This document shows, in pieces, positions 33,300 through 45,153 of a stretch of DNA of 64,000 nt. Position 1 is the first letter of the stretch. Each line of letters starts with the position of its first letter. Position numbers and translations under genes: made by a program. Origin of the DNA: Paracoccus lichenicola (lineage in GTDB: Bacteria > Pseudomonadota > Alphaproteobacteria > Rhodobacterales > Rhodobacteraceae); contig NZ_WMBT01000003.1 of assembly GCF_009708075.1 (NCBI RefSeq), positions 1-64,000 of the forward strand, given 5' to 3'. The notes below the pieces were generated by a model. That model saw nothing but the letters and a program-made list of their open reading frames with translations. It searched no databases and was not told the origin of the DNA.

Positions 33300-34348
33300 C
33301 ACGCCAGGCGCGCCAGTTCCGCCTCGACCCGCCCCGTCACCGTATCCAGGTCGCGCAGATCGTCCAGGGCCACCACCGCCTTTTCACGCTCGGCATAGCG
33401 CAGCCGATGCTTCAGATAGCGCGGGTCGTAATGATCGCGCAGCAGCCCGCAGGCCAAGCCGCGCCAGTCGCGCGCGGCGAGTGCCGCCTGCCAATCGGCG
33501 ATTCGTTCGGCCGGGTGCATCGGGGCCAGCGTGGCCAGGATCGCCTCGACCCGCGCGGGATCCACCACCATGTCGTCATAGGTCGCGGCGGTAAAGGCCG
33601 CCCGCGCCGCAACCGGAACCTCCAGCCGCAGCCGGGGCGCGGCGCAGATCGCCTGCCACATCGCCTTCGGCACCGTCAGCGCGCCGATGCGGCTGCTTTC
33701 GGCCTCGACCAGAACGGGACGCGCGGGGTCAAGCGCCTCAAGCGCCAGGGCCAGCCGCCCCTCGAACCGCTTCTGGCCGGGCTGTCCCCCGGCGCGCGCG
33801 CCGAACAGGCTGCCCCGGTGGTTCGCCAGCCCCTCCAGGTCGATGACTTGCCAGCCGCGCGCGGCCAGCCGGTTCAGGATCGCGGTCTTGGCGCTGCCGG
33901 TATTGCCGTCCAGCACGATCACCGGCGCGGGGACGGGCCGGTTCTGCACCCGGTCCACGACCAGCGCGCGCCAGGCCTTGTAGCCGCCCTCGACCCGATC
34001 CACCCGCCAGCCGATCTGCGACAGGATCGTCGTGAAGCTGCCCGACCGCTGCCCGCCGCGCCAGCAATAGACCAGCCCGCGCCAGCTTCCATCGCGATCC
34101 GCCAGCGGCCCGGCGACATGGCGCGCCGCATTGGCCGCGACCAGCGCGCCGCCGATCTTGCGGGCGTCGAAGGGGGAAACCTGCTTGTAGATCGTCCCGA
34201 CCCGCGCCCGTTCCGCATCGTCCAGAACGGGCAGGTTGATCGCGCCGGGCAGGTGATCCTCGGCATATTCCGCCGGGGACCGCACGTCGATGATGTCGTC
34301 GAACCCCGCCAGCGCGGGATCCGACAGGCCTGTCAGCGTCAGCGCCAC
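33299..34348 (-). CDS. mnmH: tRNA 2-selenouridine synthase
   Basis: The frame is open to 34390, but GTG at 34348 lies one base after the upstream gene's stop and gives the usual N terminus (VALTLTGLSDPALAGFDDIIDVRSPAEY). The 349-residue protein has a rhodanese domain with active Cys in YCWRGGQRS (about residue 95) and a P-loop domain with VLDGNTGSAKTAIL (about 144-157). MnmH exchanges sulfur for selenium or geranyl groups at U34 of some tRNAs. No selD gene is in the window. It is convergent with the PNP gene. Confidence 0.9.
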   Translation of the reverse strand: MALTLTGLSDPALAGFDDIIDVRSPAEYAEDHLPGAINLPVLDDAERARVGTIYKQVSPFDARKIGGALVAANAARHVAGPLADRDGSWRGLVYCWRGGQRSGSFTTILSQIGWRVDRVEGGYKAWRALVVDRVQNRPVPAPVIVLDGNTGSAKTAILNRLAARGWQVIDLEGLANHRGSLFGARAGGQPGQKRFEGRLALALEALDPARPVLVEAESSRIGALTVPKAMWQAICAAPRLRLEVPVAARAAFTAATYDDMVVDPARVEAILATLAPMHPAERIADWQAALAARDWRGLACGLLRDHYDPRYLKHRLRYAEREKAVVALDDLRDLDTVTGRVEAELARLA

Positions 34349-34349
34349 A

Positions 34350-34910
34350 TCAATAAACGTAAACGGGCGTCCCGATGGGCACCTGGTCATACAGCGCCAT
34401 CACCGCCTCGTTGCGCATCCGCAGGCAGCCGTTCGACACGGCGCGGCCGATGGAACCGGGTTCCGTGGTGCCGTGGATGCGGATCGCGGTGTCCTGGCCC
34501 TTGTCGTTATACAGATACAGCGCCCGCGCCCCCAGGGGGTTCTGCGGGCCGCCGGGCATCCCGTCGGCCCATTTGCCGTATTGCTGCGGCTTGCGCTTGA
34601 TCATCTCGGGCGTGGGGGTCCAGGACGGCCATTCGACCTTGCGGCCCACGGTCGCCCGGCCCTTCCAGACCAGTTCGGCCGCGCCCACGGCCACGCCGTA
34701 ACGGACCGCCCGGCCCGGGGCGATGACGTGATACAGGAAGAAATCCTTGCTGACCACGACGATGCTGCCGACCTCGAAATCCTCGCGGATGGCGACCTCG
34801 GTCGGGGCATAGGGATCGCGCGCGGCTTCCTGCGAGAAGGCCAGCGAGGGGGCGAAATAGGCGGCGGCCATCAGCGGCACGGCCAGCGACATCATCTCAC
34901 GGCGGTTCAT
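34350..34910 (-). CDS. L,D-transpeptidase (YkuD domain)
   Basis: The ATG at 34910 (MNRREMMSLAVPLMAAAYFA) is chosen because it starts a clear signal peptide (cleavage after AFS near 26) and has AGGATC upstream. The 186-residue protein has a YkuD domain with the conserved IRIHGTTEPGSIGRAVSNGCLRM region, containing the catalytic His and Cys. It acts in the periplasm, forming 3-3 crosslinks or attaching protein to peptidoglycan. mnmH follows with its GTG one base after the stop. Confidence 0.9.
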   Translation of the reverse strand: MNRREMMSLAVPLMAAAYFAPSLAFSQEAARDPYAPTEVAIREDFEVGSIVVVSKDFFLYHVIAPGRAVRYGVAVGAAELVWKGRATVGRKVEWPSWTPTPEMIKRKPQQYGKWADGMPGGPQNPLGARALYLYNDKGQDTAIRIHGTTEPGSIGRAVSNGCLRMRNEAVMALYDQVPIGTPVYVY

Positions 34911-35311
34911 GGTGATCCTGTGGGTCTCGTGTTCTTCTGCTCTGATCCTGCCCATAACAAGGGACAGGCTGCCCATGCAACTCACGACGGCGTTTCGCGT
35001 TCACTTTGCCCTTGACCACGGGCCATCCGGGGCACATCTGCTGGTGATGGTCCCCGTCTTGCGCCCCTGCTGCCGGAAAGCGCGCCGCCCCCTGCGACGG
35101 CCCGCCCATCTGTGCCGGGGCCGGGGCGACCGCGCCTGCCGCTGCCACCAAGATGCGCGCCCGACCCTCGCCCGCCCCCGCCGCGTGCCGCGCCTTGACC
35201 CGCGCGCGGTGATCGCCGCGCGGTTTCCCCGCCAGGCGCCTCCGCGTCCGCAGGCACCGCCCCGTTTCCTGAACCCGTCCTGCACCCCTCGCATGATTTC
35301 AGGAAACCGCC
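34911..35311. other. Intergenic region between the L,D-transpeptidase and copA (401 bp)
   Basis: No convincing gene was found. Open frames on both strands here are Arg/Pro/Gly-rich and look like chance. The right end holds a long inverted repeat just before copA (listed separately). The region should contain the divergent promoters of copA and the L,D-transpeptidase gene. A sensor or copper regulator site (CueR-like) was not recognised. Confidence 0.5.
35264..35307 (+). promoter_or_regulatory. Inverted repeat enclosing the copA ribosome-binding site
   Basis: GTTTCCTGAA (35264-35273) is matched exactly by TTCAGGAAAC (35298-35307), with a 24-base spacer. The second arm includes AGGAAA, the ribosome-binding site of copA, five bases before its ATG at 35312. 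In RNA, pairing would hide the site; in DNA, the arms could be bound by a dimeric regulator. No experimental basis. Confidence 0.55.
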
Positions 35312-37555
<2,244 letters not shown>

Positions 37556-37562
37556 AGCCGGC

Positions 37563-38027
37563 CTAGTGGCCCTTGTGGCCCCCATGATCTTCGGGGGCCG
37601 CCTCGGCCCGATCATTGTCCAGCGCGGCCTCGACCTGCTGCGTCCCGCAGGGGCCGAAATCCAGCGTCAGGGCGATGCTGTCGCCATCCGCCAGGGGCTT
37701 GGCCAGCCCCATCAGCATCACATGATCGCCGCCCCGGGCCAGCGCATGGTCGCCGCCCGCCGGAATGGCGATGCCGCCCTCGATCTTCTGCATCTTCATC
37801 ACGCCGTCCTGTTCGGCATGGGTGTGCAGTTCGACCACCTTTGCCGCGTCCGAGGACACGCCGGTCAGGCGGCAGTCGGTCGCGCCCCGGTTCTCGACCA
37901 CCATGAAGGCGGCGGCGGTCTTGGGATTGGCGCTGCGCACATAAGCGTCGCGGATCGCCAGCCCGTCCTGGGCCAGGGCAACGGCAGGCGTGACAAGCGT
38001 CAACGCGGCCAGGGTCATGCGGATCAT
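37563..38027 (-). CDS. Periplasmic copper chaperone PCu(A)C
   Basis: The ATG at 38027 starts a signal peptide (MIRMTLAALTLVTPAVALA, cleavage after ALA near 19); an upstream frame is rejected because it lacks this. The 154-residue protein has the copper motif of PCu(A)C: VELHTHAEQDGVMKM, then IPAGGDHALARGGDHVMLMGL, with His and Met ligands spaced as expected, and a His-rich end (EDHGGHKGH). It delivers copper to CuA/CuB oxidases or binds copper in the periplasm. It lies tail-to-tail with copA. Confidence 0.9.
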   Translation of the reverse strand: MIRMTLAALTLVTPAVALAQDGLAIRDAYVRSANPKTAAAFMVVENRGATDCRLTGVSSDAAKVVELHTHAEQDGVMKMQKIEGGIAIPAGGDHALARGGDHVMLMGLAKPLADGDSIALTLDFGPCGTQQVEAALDNDRAEAAPEDHGGHKGH

Positions 38028-38106
38028 CGTTCTTGTCCTTCTCATGCGAAAGGGTCGCAGCGTGGCGCGACCATTATCGAAGGGCGCGCGGAAGGCAACG
38101 CACATG

Positions 38107-38135
38107 CAAAAGCCCCGCCGCGGGAACGACGGGGC
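38107..38135 (-). terminator. Intrinsic terminator downstream of rpmB
   Basis: On the minus strand GCCCCGTCG, loop TTCCCG and CGGCGGGGC are followed by TTTTG. The stem of nine pairs has one mismatch. It lies about 25 bases after the rpmB stop codon. Confidence 0.7.
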
Positions 38136-38159
38136 ATATTGCCGCAACCGGAGGCCGGA

Positions 38160-38450
38160 TCAGGCCTGGGGCGCTTCGGCCTTGGCGATCTCGCGCTTGA
38201 TCTTCAGCGCGCGGTCCGACAGTTCGTCGTCCTTGGCTTTCGCCAGGAAGGCATCCAGGCCGCCCCGGTGATCGACCGAGCGCAGCGCCGCCGCCGAGAT
38301 CCGCAGCGAATAGCCGCGGTTCAGCTTTTCGGACAGCAACGTGACCTCGTTCAGGTTCGGCAGGAACCGGCGACGGGTCTTGTTGTTGGCATGGCTGACA
38401 TTGTTACCGGACATCGGGCCTTTGCCGGTCAGTTCGCAGACGCGCGACAT
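38160..38450 (-). CDS. rpmB: 50S ribosomal protein L28
   Basis: The 96-residue protein begins [20 protein letters not shown], with [20 protein letters not shown] and [17 protein letters not shown], the standard L28 sequence. It ends in a short Lys/Ala-rich tail. L28 sits at the large subunit exit region. The gene stands alone with a terminator after it, and the hairpin at 38644-38668 isolates it from ada upstream. Confidence 0.98.
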   Translation of the reverse strand: MSRVCELTGKGPMSGNNVSHANNKTRRRFLPNLNEVTLLSEKLNRGYSLRISAAALRSVDHRGGLDAFLAKAKDDELSDRALKIKREIAKAEAPQA

Positions 38451-38643
38451 GGTGCTGATCCTTCGTCTTTGCTATGCGGGCGGTCCCGGCAGGGGTTCCG
38501 TCCCAAAGTGAAAGGGCGCCGCGAGGCAGCGCCCGGAATTCCGTTTGCGCGTCCGTAATGGAAGCTGGCTCCCTCGTCAACCGGGAATCACCTTTCAATC
38601 CTTTTCACCTTTGTCCAAATATCCCGGGGCTTCCGAGCGCCCG

Positions 38644-38668
38644 GAAAAAGGTCCAGTGGACCTTTTTC
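38644..38668 (-). terminator. Strong hairpin terminator between ada and rpmB
   Basis: GAAAAAGGTCC and GGACCTTTTTC form a perfect 11-bp stem with the loop AGT. Both strands end in a T run, so it can work in either direction. It lies 60 bases after the ada stop codon and upstream of rpmB, so it probably closes ada. Confidence 0.75.
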
Positions 38669-38728
38669 AGCGAGGAAGGGGCCGGCAGGCCCGAGCGGGG
38701 GCTGGCCCCCGGCCTTCGCGGGACGCAA

Positions 38729-39793
38729 TCAGGCATAGCCGCGCTCGATCGCGATCAGCTTTTCCTTGCGCCACAGCCCGCCCGCATAGCCCGTCAGCGT
38801 GCCGTCCGCGCCGATCACCCGGTGGCAGGGCACCACCAGGGCGATGCGGTTCGTGGCGTTGGCGCGGGCCACGGCGCGGATGGCCGTGGGACGGCCGATG
38901 GCTGTCGCAAGCTGGACATAGCTGCGCGTCCGCCCGGCGGGGATGGCCTGCAAGGCGCGCCAGACCTGCTGCTGGAAGGGCGTGCCGTGCAGGGTGACGG
39001 GAACGTCCAGGCACGGCGCGTTTCCCGCGAAATAGGCGGCAAGCTGCGCCTCGGTCCGGTCGTGGACGGGCGTGCGGCCCAGACCCACGCGGCCGCCCGC
39101 ATGCGCGGACAGGCGGCGCAGCCCCTCGGGCAGGGCCTTGCGGTCGATGAATTCCAGCAGGTGCAGCGTTTGGTCATCGGCGATGGCGATCATCCCGCCC
39201 AGGGGCGTGTCGATCCAGTCGGCCAGCAGGTCCGACCCCTGCCGCATCCGGTGCGGCGGATGGCCGAACAGCCGCGCGAAGGCCGCCCGGAACCCCGAGG
39301 CCGAATCGAACCCGGCCTCCAGTTGCGCGTCGATCATCGTCGATCCTTTCACCAGGCTGGCCATCCCGCCCCGCAGCCGCGCGGCGCGGGACATGTCCAG
39401 AAAGCTTTGCCCGAAATGGCGCTTGAAGGCGCGGCGCACGGTCGAGGGGTCATGCCCGAGCGCAAGCAGGTCGGCCTCGGACCAGCGGTGGTCGGGGCGT
39501 TCGTCCAGCCGGGCCAGCAGGTCGCGGACCAGCGGCTCGCCCTCGGCCGTCGCGCCCAGCGGGTGGCAGCGGCGGCAGGGGCGGAAGCCTGCGGCCTGCG
39601 CGGCATCGGCCGAGGCGAACCAGCGGCAGTTCCGCGGCAGCGGCTTGCGCGCCGGGCAGGTCAGGCGGCAGAAGATGCCGGTGGTCGTGACCCCCACCAG
39701 GGCGCGGCCTTCCCAGGCCGGATCGCGCGCCAGCAGTGCGGCATAGAGCGTGTCGGTATCGGGCAGGTCCAGCATGTCGTTCACCATCTCCAT
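38729..39793 (-). CDS. ada: Ada: methylphosphotriester/O6-methylguanine repair protein and regulator
   Basis: The 354-residue protein has all Ada parts. The N-terminal zinc domain uses Cys42, Cys46, Cys73 and Cys76, of which Cys42 accepts methyl groups from phosphotriesters. An AraC-type HTH (about 90-180, TVRRAFKRHFGQSFLDMSRAARLR) follows. The C-terminal methyltransferase domain has active Cys323 in PCHRV and the conserved RAVARANATN. It removes methyl damage and, once methylated, activates repair genes. It is followed by a terminator, so it forms its own transcription unit. Confidence 0.95.
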   Translation of the reverse strand: MEMVNDMLDLPDTDTLYAALLARDPAWEGRALVGVTTTGIFCRLTCPARKPLPRNCRWFASADAAQAAGFRPCRRCHPLGATAEGEPLVRDLLARLDERPDHRWSEADLLALGHDPSTVRRAFKRHFGQSFLDMSRAARLRGGMASLVKGSTMIDAQLEAGFDSASGFRAAFARLFGHPPHRMRQGSDLLADWIDTPLGGMIAIADDQTLHLLEFIDRKALPEGLRRLSAHAGGRVGLGRTPVHDRTEAQLAAYFAGNAPCLDVPVTLHGTPFQQQVWRALQAIPAGRTRSYVQLATAIGRPTAIRAVARANATNRIALVVPCHRVIGADGTLTGYAGGLWRKEKLIAIERGYA

Positions 39794-39842
39794 GCCTTGA
39801 CCCTAACCGATTCGCTGCGCCACGGGCCGCGAAATCGGGCGT

Positions 39843-40811
39843 TTATTTCTGACCCGCCAGCCAGTCGAGCATCTCATGCGCGGCCTCGGCCGGGGCGGCA
39901 CGGCCACCCGCCACCGCATCGCCCAGATGCGCCAGCCGGTCGCGGGCGGCGGGCGTGTCCAGCCGCGCCAGCAGGCCCGCGCGCACATCGGCCAGAAACC
40001 ATTGGCGCTCCTGTTCCGCGCGGTTGGCCGCGAGATGCCCGTGTTCCCGCCGCCAATCGGCAAGCGCCCGCATCTCCTCCCACGCCTTCGCCAGACCGTC
40101 GCCGGTCGCGGCGGATACCGGCAACGCCTTGGGAAAGCCTTGCGGATCCTGCGGGCGCTTGCGCAGCAGCCGCAGCGCGCCCGCGTAATCGGCCACCGTG
40201 CGGCGGGCGGGGCCAAGCAGCTCTCCATCGGCCTTGTTGACCAGGATCAGGTCGGCCATCTCCATGATGCCGCGCTTGACGCCCTGCAATTCGTCGCCGC
40301 CCGCAGGCGCCAGCAGCAGCACGAACAGGTCGCACATCTCGGCCACAAGGGTTTCCGACTGCCCCACCCCCACCGTCTCGATCAGCACCACGTCATAGCC
40401 CGCGGCCTCGCACAGCCGGATCGCCTCGCGCGTGCGGCGCGCCACGCCGCCCAGTTGCGCGTTCGACGGCGTGGGGCGGATGAAGGCCATGGGGTTGCGG
40501 GCCAGCGTTTCCATCCGGGTCTTGTCGCCCAGGATCGACCCGCCCGACCGGGCCGAAGACGGATCGACCGCCAGAACCGCCACGCGCAGGCCTTGTTCGG
40601 TGAGCATGGTCCCGAAGGCCTCGATGAAGGTGGACTTGCCCACCCCAGGCGTGCCCGACAGCCCGATGCGCAGCGCCTGCCGGTCCGGCAGGTCCGCCAG
40701 CAGCGCCACGGCCCGGGCGCGGTGGTCGGGCCGCGTCGATTCGATCAGCGTGATCGCCCGCGACAGGGCGCGGCGGTCGCGGGCCAGCAAGGGTTCCAGA
40801 AGCTCGTCCAT
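39843..40811 (-). CDS. meaB: MeaB-like GTPase, methylmalonyl-CoA mutase chaperone
   Basis: The ATG at 40811 (MDELLEPLLARDRRALSRAI) gives 322 residues; an upstream frame extension is not supported. The G3E-family P-loop is at 53-60 (GTPGVGKST), with VDPSSARSGGSILGDKTRM, IETVGVGQSE and NKADGE. MeaB protects and reloads adenosylcobalamin in methylmalonyl-CoA mutase (a pathway used with ethylmalonyl-CoA and propionate). The mutase gene is not in this window. A thioredoxin-like gene diverges 65 bases away. Confidence 0.9.
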   Translation of the reverse strand: MDELLEPLLARDRRALSRAITLIESTRPDHRARAVALLADLPDRQALRIGLSGTPGVGKSTFIEAFGTMLTEQGLRVAVLAVDPSSARSGGSILGDKTRMETLARNPMAFIRPTPSNAQLGGVARRTREAIRLCEAAGYDVVLIETVGVGQSETLVAEMCDLFVLLLAPAGGDELQGVKRGIMEMADLILVNKADGELLGPARRTVADYAGALRLLRKRPQDPQGFPKALPVSAATGDGLAKAWEEMRALADWRREHGHLAANRAEQERQWFLADVRAGLLARLDTPAARDRLAHLGDAVAGGRAAPAEAAHEMLDWLAGQK

Positions 40812-40875
40812 GGGCCAAGGGATAGGGGCGCGCGCAGCGATTGCCAAGCCACCGTCGCCTGCCGATAATGCCGCC

Positions 40876-41223
40876 ATGACCCGTTTCCTTGCCGCCCTTG
40901 TTCTGGCCCTGACCGCCCTGCCCGCCGCTGCCGACCCCTTGCGCCTGCTGATGGTGGAAAAGGAGGGCTGCGTTTATTGCGCCGCCTGGGACCGCAATAT
41001 CGGCCCGGGCTATGCGGCCTCTGACACGGGCCGCGCCGCGCCCTTGATGCGGGTGGACATCCACGGCCCCTACCCGGACGGCCTGGCCCTGGCGCGCAGG
41101 CCCTTCGTCACGCCGACCTTCATCCTGCTGGACGGCGGCTCCGAGGTCGGGCGGCTGGAGGGCCACATGACACCCCAGCAGTTCTATCCGGCGCTGTCCG
41201 CCCTGCTGGATGAGGCGCGCTAG
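40876..41223 (+). CDS. Thioredoxin-fold exported protein with CxxC
   Basis: The ATG at 40876 starts a signal peptide ([19 protein letters not shown], cleavage near 19); the longer frame is not coding. The mature 96 residues have [20 protein letters not shown] with a CxxC motif (CVYC, about residues 36-39) and the thioredoxin-like [21 protein letters not shown]. It is a periplasmic reductase or regulatory protein of the SoxW/SoxS type; no partner is nearby. The CxxC position is typical, so redox activity is likely. Confidence 0.8.
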   Translation: MTRFLAALVLALTALPAAADPLRLLMVEKEGCVYCAAWDRNIGPGYAASDTGRAAPLMRVDIHGPYPDGLALARRPFVTPTFILLDGGSEVGRLEGHMTPQQFYPALSALLDEAR

Positions 41224-41291
41224 GCGGGGCTTTCCCAAGGCCCGCGCATCGGCTAGGCAACGGCCAGCCATTTTCAGCGACGGTGACGACA

Positions 41292-42584
41292 ATGCATGAC
41301 ATCCGTGCCATCCGGGAAAACCCCGCAGCGTTCGACGCGGCCTTGGCCCGCCGCGGGCTTGCACCCCTGTCCGACCGCATCCTGTCACTGGACGCCGACC
41401 GCCGCGCCCGGATCGTGGCCGCCGAAACCGCCCAGGCCGACCAGAACCGCGCCAGCAAGGACGTGGGCGCTGCCAAGGCGCGCGGCGACGACGCCGAGTT
41501 CGACCGCCTGCGCACGCTGGTGGCCGAGAAGAAGGCCGACATCGCCAAGTTGCAGGCCGAGGCCTCGCTGCTGGACGGCCGCCTTCGCGATCTGCTGATG
41601 GAGATCCCGAACCTGCCGCTGGACAGCGTGCCGGACGGCCGCAATGAGGCCGACAACGTGGAACTGCGCCGCTGGGGCAGTCCGCGCGCCTTCGATTTCA
41701 CCCCCGTCGAGCATTTCGACATCGCGGGCGTGAAACCCGGCATGGACTTCGAGACCGCGGCGAAGCTGTCGGGCAGCCGCTTCGTGGTGCTGAAGGGCGG
41801 CGTCGCGCGCATCCACCGCGCGCTGGCGCAGTTCATGCTGGACCTGCACGTGGACCGGCATGGCCTTCAGGAAACCTGGACCCCCGTGCTGGTCCTGGAA
41901 AACATGATGGTCGGCACCGGACAACTGCCGAAATTCGGCGAGGACAGCTATCTGACCCGCGAGGGATACTGGCTGATCCCCACGTCCGAGGTGACGCTGA
42001 CCAACACCGTCCACGGCGATCTGGTCGATCACGCCACCCTGCCCCGCCGCATGGTGGCCCATTCCCAATGCTTCCGGTCCGAGGCCGGCAGCGCGGGCCG
42101 CGACACCACCGGGATGCTGCGCCAGCACCAGTTCGAGAAGGTCGAGATGGTGTCGATCACCGACGCCGACACCGGCCCCGCCGAACACGACCGCATGACC
42201 CGCTGCGCCGAGGCCGTGCTGGAGGCGCTGGACCTGCCCTATCGCACCATCGTGCTGTGCACCGGCGACATGGGTTTCGGCGCGCGGATCACCCATGACA
42301 TCGAGGTCTGGCTGCCCGGCCAGGACAAGTACCGCGAGATCAGCAGCGTCAGTTACTGCGGCGATTTCCAGGCGCGGCGGATGAACACGCGATACCGGTC
42401 CGACAAGACCGGCAAGCCGGAATTCGTCCACACGCTGAACGGATCGGGCCTGGCCGTGGGGCGCACGCTGATCGCGGTGCTGGAAAACGGCCAGCAAGCG
42501 GACGGATCGGTTTCGCTGCCCGCCGCGCTGCACCCCTATCTGGGCGGGGCGACCCGGCTGGACGCGGACGGCAGGCTGGCCTGA
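41292..42584 (+). CDS. serS: Serine--tRNA ligase
   Basis: The start ATG at 41292 ([14 protein letters not shown]) is the standard one; a GTG nine bases upstream is less likely. The 430-residue protein has the N-terminal tRNA-binding coiled coil (about 25-105) and the class II catalytic core: [53 protein letters not shown] (motif 2) and [20 protein letters not shown] (motif 3). It charges tRNA-Ser. It is normal in length and stands alone. Confidence 0.98.
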   Translation: MHDIRAIRENPAAFDAALARRGLAPLSDRILSLDADRRARIVAAETAQADQNRASKDVGAAKARGDDAEFDRLRTLVAEKKADIAKLQAEASLLDGRLRDLLMEIPNLPLDSVPDGRNEADNVELRRWGSPRAFDFTPVEHFDIAGVKPGMDFETAAKLSGSRFVVLKGGVARIHRALAQFMLDLHVDRHGLQETWTPVLVLENMMVGTGQLPKFGEDSYLTREGYWLIPTSEVTLTNTVHGDLVDHATLPRRMVAHSQCFRSEAGSAGRDTTGMLRQHQFEKVEMVSITDADTGPAEHDRMTRCAEAVLEALDLPYRTIVLCTGDMGFGARITHDIEVWLPGQDKYREISSVSYCGDFQARRMNTRYRSDKTGKPEFVHTLNGSGLAVGRTLIAVLENGQQADGSVSLPAALHPYLGGATRLDADGRLA

Positions 42585-42656
42585 CCACAAGCACGTGAAA
42601 CCGCGATTGCGGCAAGGCGCGCCGAAACTGGGCAAGCACCCGGGGCGTTGGCCCGC

Positions 42657-43403
42657 ATGGCACGCGTGGCAGAGGTCATCTATCTCGGTTCGGTGACGAT
42701 CTTTGTCGCCAGCAGCGCCGTGCTGGCGACCCTGGGGCGTCCTGCGGTCCAGATCGCGGCGCCGATCCTGCCCCAGACCCATTCCTATGGCCCGCTGGAG
42801 CTTGCCCCCATCCTGCCCATGGTGACCCTGCCCCAGCTTTATGTCCAGCCGCAGAACCCGCTGATGTGGGCGCTGCTGGTGTTGCTGTGGCTGACGCTGC
42901 TGGCGGACGGGATCGCGCAATACCTGGAGCCGTCGGACCATGGTCCCCATCCCGCCTGGCTGCCTCTCAGCCTGGCCCTGGCCGGGGGCGCGCTGTGGCC
43001 CTGGCTTGTGGGCTTTCACAAGCCGCTCGCCACGCTGGGCGCGCTGCTGATGCTGACCACGGCCTTGTCGGGCGCCATGCGCGCCGGGGGCCAGGGGCGT
43101 CCCGCGCCGGGCTTCCTGGCGGGGTGGAGCCTTGCGCTCGGCACGGCGACGCTGGCGAGCCTGATCGGCGCGCCGATGGACCTGACCACGCCGCAGACGG
43201 CGATCCTGGCCATCCTGCCCGGCGCGGTGATCGGGATGTTCGCCCAGGAACGGCTGGACGGGTCGCTGACCTTTTCGCTGGCGATGATCTGGGCCTTTTG
43301 CGCGGTGGCCGTGACCACCATGGCCAGCAGCCCCGGCGTGGCGCTGGCCGCGATCATCGGCATATCCGGCATGGGCGTCGTGTTCGTGCGCGCGGCGACC
43401 TGA
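42657..43403 (+). CDS. Hypothetical membrane protein
   Basis: A TTG at 42648 or ATG at 42657 can start the frame; 42657 is preferred though its ribosome-binding site is weak. The 248 residues include about six to seven hydrophobic segments (for example 7-27, 66-80, 98-114, 118-131, 147-160, 173-192 and 209-240), with short loops. A charged loop (GIAQYLEPSDHGPHP) lies near 80-94. No recognised family. It follows serS on the same strand after 72 bases and is convergent with der after 265 bases. Confidence 0.65.
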   Translation: MARVAEVIYLGSVTIFVASSAVLATLGRPAVQIAAPILPQTHSYGPLELAPILPMVTLPQLYVQPQNPLMWALLVLLWLTLLADGIAQYLEPSDHGPHPAWLPLSLALAGGALWPWLVGFHKPLATLGALLMLTTALSGAMRAGGQGRPAPGFLAGWSLALGTATLASLIGAPMDLTTPQTAILAILPGAVIGMFAQERLDGSLTFSLAMIWAFCAVAVTTMASSPGVALAAIIGISGMGVVFVRAAT

Positions 43404-43434
43404 AAGGTGATTGTCAATTCTGCGCAAGTCCGCA

Positions 43435-43602
43435 GGGCGGGACAAGGAAAAGCGACGAGCGTTTCCCCCGCCCGTTACGCGAGGCTGCCACCAGAGACGG
43501 CGCCGCCTTGCGACCACGGAAGGCCGGCGCCCGACCCGAGGGGGGCGTGTAAGCGCCCGCCTGGGGGCGGGTCGGGCGCTGGCCGGGCCTTAAAGGCCCG
43601 GC
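43435..43602. other. GC-rich multi-hairpin intergenic segment, candidate structured RNA
   Basis: Three hairpins are visible in 43404-43668. The first has GGGCGGG plus GGAAA pairing with TTTCC plus CCCGCCC (43435-43473). The second has arms GCGCCCGACCCG (43527-43538) and CGGGTCGGGCGC (43568-43579) enclosing a smaller stem. The third has GCCGGGCCT and AGGCCCGGC (43582-43602). No strong T run follows any of them. The segment lies between convergent genes, so it could be a structured RNA or an unusual terminator. No known RNA family was recognised. Confidence 0.4.
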
Positions 43603-43668
43603 GGTTCAGGTGGCAATCGTATCGTGTGGCAAAGGCGATGGCCTTCGCCAATCAGGGTCAAGCCGCCT

Positions 43669-45153
43669 TCAAGCGTCCTTGGGCTTTTGCCGGTTCCTGT
43701 GCTTGGACAGCGCGCCCGACTGGTTGATCTTCTTGGCTTTTTCCTTGAAGGGGTTGTCACCCCCCTGGTCGCGGAAGAACAGCCGGATCGGCGTGCCGGG
43801 CATGTCGAAATCGGCCCGCAGCCCATTGACCAGATACCGCTGATAGCTGTCGGGCAGCTTGTCGGTATGCGTGGCCTTCACGATGAACGCCGGGGGCCGC
43901 GTCTTGATCTGCGTCATGTAGCGCAGCCGGATCCGCCGTCCGCCCGGCGCGGGGGGCGGATGGCTTTCGGTCATCGCGCCCAGCCACTGGTTCAGCCGCG
44001 CGGTGGGAATGCGGCGGTTCCAGACCTCGTGCGCCTTGAGGATCGCGGCGTGCAGCCGGTCCAGCCCCTTCCCGGTGCGGGCCGAGACCGTAACCAGCGG
44101 CGCGCCCTTCAACTGCGGCAGCAGCTTTTCAAAATTCGCGCGCAATTCGTTCAGCTTGTGGGGCTTGTCGTCCTCCAGATCCCACTTGTTCGCGGCGATG
44201 ACGACCGCGCGCCCTTCGGTTTCCGCGAAATCGGCGATGCGCAGATCCTGTTGTTCGAACGGAATGGCCACGTCCAGCAGGACCACCACCACCTCGGCAA
44301 AGCGCACCGCGCGAAGGCCGTCGGCCACCGACAGCTTTTCAACCTTGTCCACCACCTTGGCGCGCTTGCGCATCCCGGCGGTGTCGAAGATGCGCATGGG
44401 CGTGCCCATGAATTCGGTGCTGACGCTGATCGAATCGCGGGTGATCCCGGCCTCGGGTCCGGTCAGCAGGCGATCCTCGCCGATGATCTTGTTGATCAGC
44501 GTGGACTTGCCCGCGTTGGGCCGCCCGATCACCGCCAGTTGCAGCGGGCGCGCGGCCGACGGGCGCCAATCCTCGGCCCCTTCGCCGGTCTCGGCGTCTT
44601 CCTCGGTCAGGTCGATGTCGGTTTCGGCCGCGATGGGCGTGGGGCGTTCGGCCTCGATCCGGTCGGCCAGGGGCACCAGGGCGCGATACAGGTCGTCCAT
44701 CCCCTCGCCATGTTCGGCGCTGATGCGCAACGGCTCGCCCAGGCCAAGGCCCCAGGCTTCCATCGCGCCGGATTTGCCTGCCCGGCCCTCGGCCTTGTTG
44801 GCGGCGACGATCACGTGTTTCGATCGCTTGCGCAGGATCTCGGCGAAGTATTCGTCCGCCGCCGTCACGCCCACGCGGGCGTCGATCACGAACAGGCAGA
44901 TGTCGGCCTCGTCGACCGCGCGTTCGGTCAGGCGGCGCATCCGGCCCTGCAGGCTGTCGTCGTCGGCCATCTCCAGGCCGGCGCTGTCGATCACGACGAA
45001 GCGCAGGTCGCCTAGCCGGGCCGCGCCTTCGCGCAGGTCGCGGGTGACGCCCGGCTGGTCATCGACCAGGGCCAGCCTTTTGCCGACAAGGCGGTTGAAC
45101 AGGGTCGATTTGCCCACATTGGGCCGACCGACGATGGCGAGTGTGAATGTCAT
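43669..45153 (-). CDS. der: Ribosome-associated GTPase Der (EngA)
   Basis: The ATG at 45153 ([17 protein letters not shown]) starts a 494-residue protein with two GTPase domains in tandem. The first P-loop is at 8-16 and the second is [18 protein letters not shown] near 208, with NKAEG and NKWDLE as the two NKxD motifs. A KH-like domain and a basic end ([14 protein letters not shown]) follow. An acidic linker of about 30 residues separates the GTPase domains. Der is needed for 50S subunit assembly. bamB lies directly upstream, overlapping by four bases, in the conserved yfgM-bamB-der order. Confidence 0.97.
   Translation of the reverse strand: MTFTLAIVGRPNVGKSTLFNRLVGKRLALVDDQPGVTRDLREGAARLGDLRFVVIDSAGLEMADDDSLQGRMRRLTERAVDEADICLFVIDARVGVTAADEYFAEILRKRSKHVIVAANKAEGRAGKSGAMEAWGLGLGEPLRISAEHGEGMDDLYRALVPLADRIEAERPTPIAAETDIDLTEEDAETGEGAEDWRPSAARPLQLAVIGRPNAGKSTLINKIIGEDRLLTGPEAGITRDSISVSTEFMGTPMRIFDTAGMRKRAKVVDKVEKLSVADGLRAVRFAEVVVVLLDVAIPFEQQDLRIADFAETEGRAVVIAANKWDLEDDKPHKLNELRANFEKLLPQLKGAPLVTVSARTGKGLDRLHAAILKAHEVWNRRIPTARLNQWLGAMTESHPPPAPGGRRIRLRYMTQIKTRPPAFIVKATHTDKLPDSYQRYLVNGLRADFDMPGTPIRLFFRDQGGDNPFKEKAKKINQSGALSKHRNRQKPKDA

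Noticed and set aside
43435-43602. RNase P RNA, tmRNA, 4.5S or 6S RNA
   Set aside because: None of the core sequence signatures known to me (for example GAGGAAAGTCC or GGAAGCAGCC) is found on either strand.
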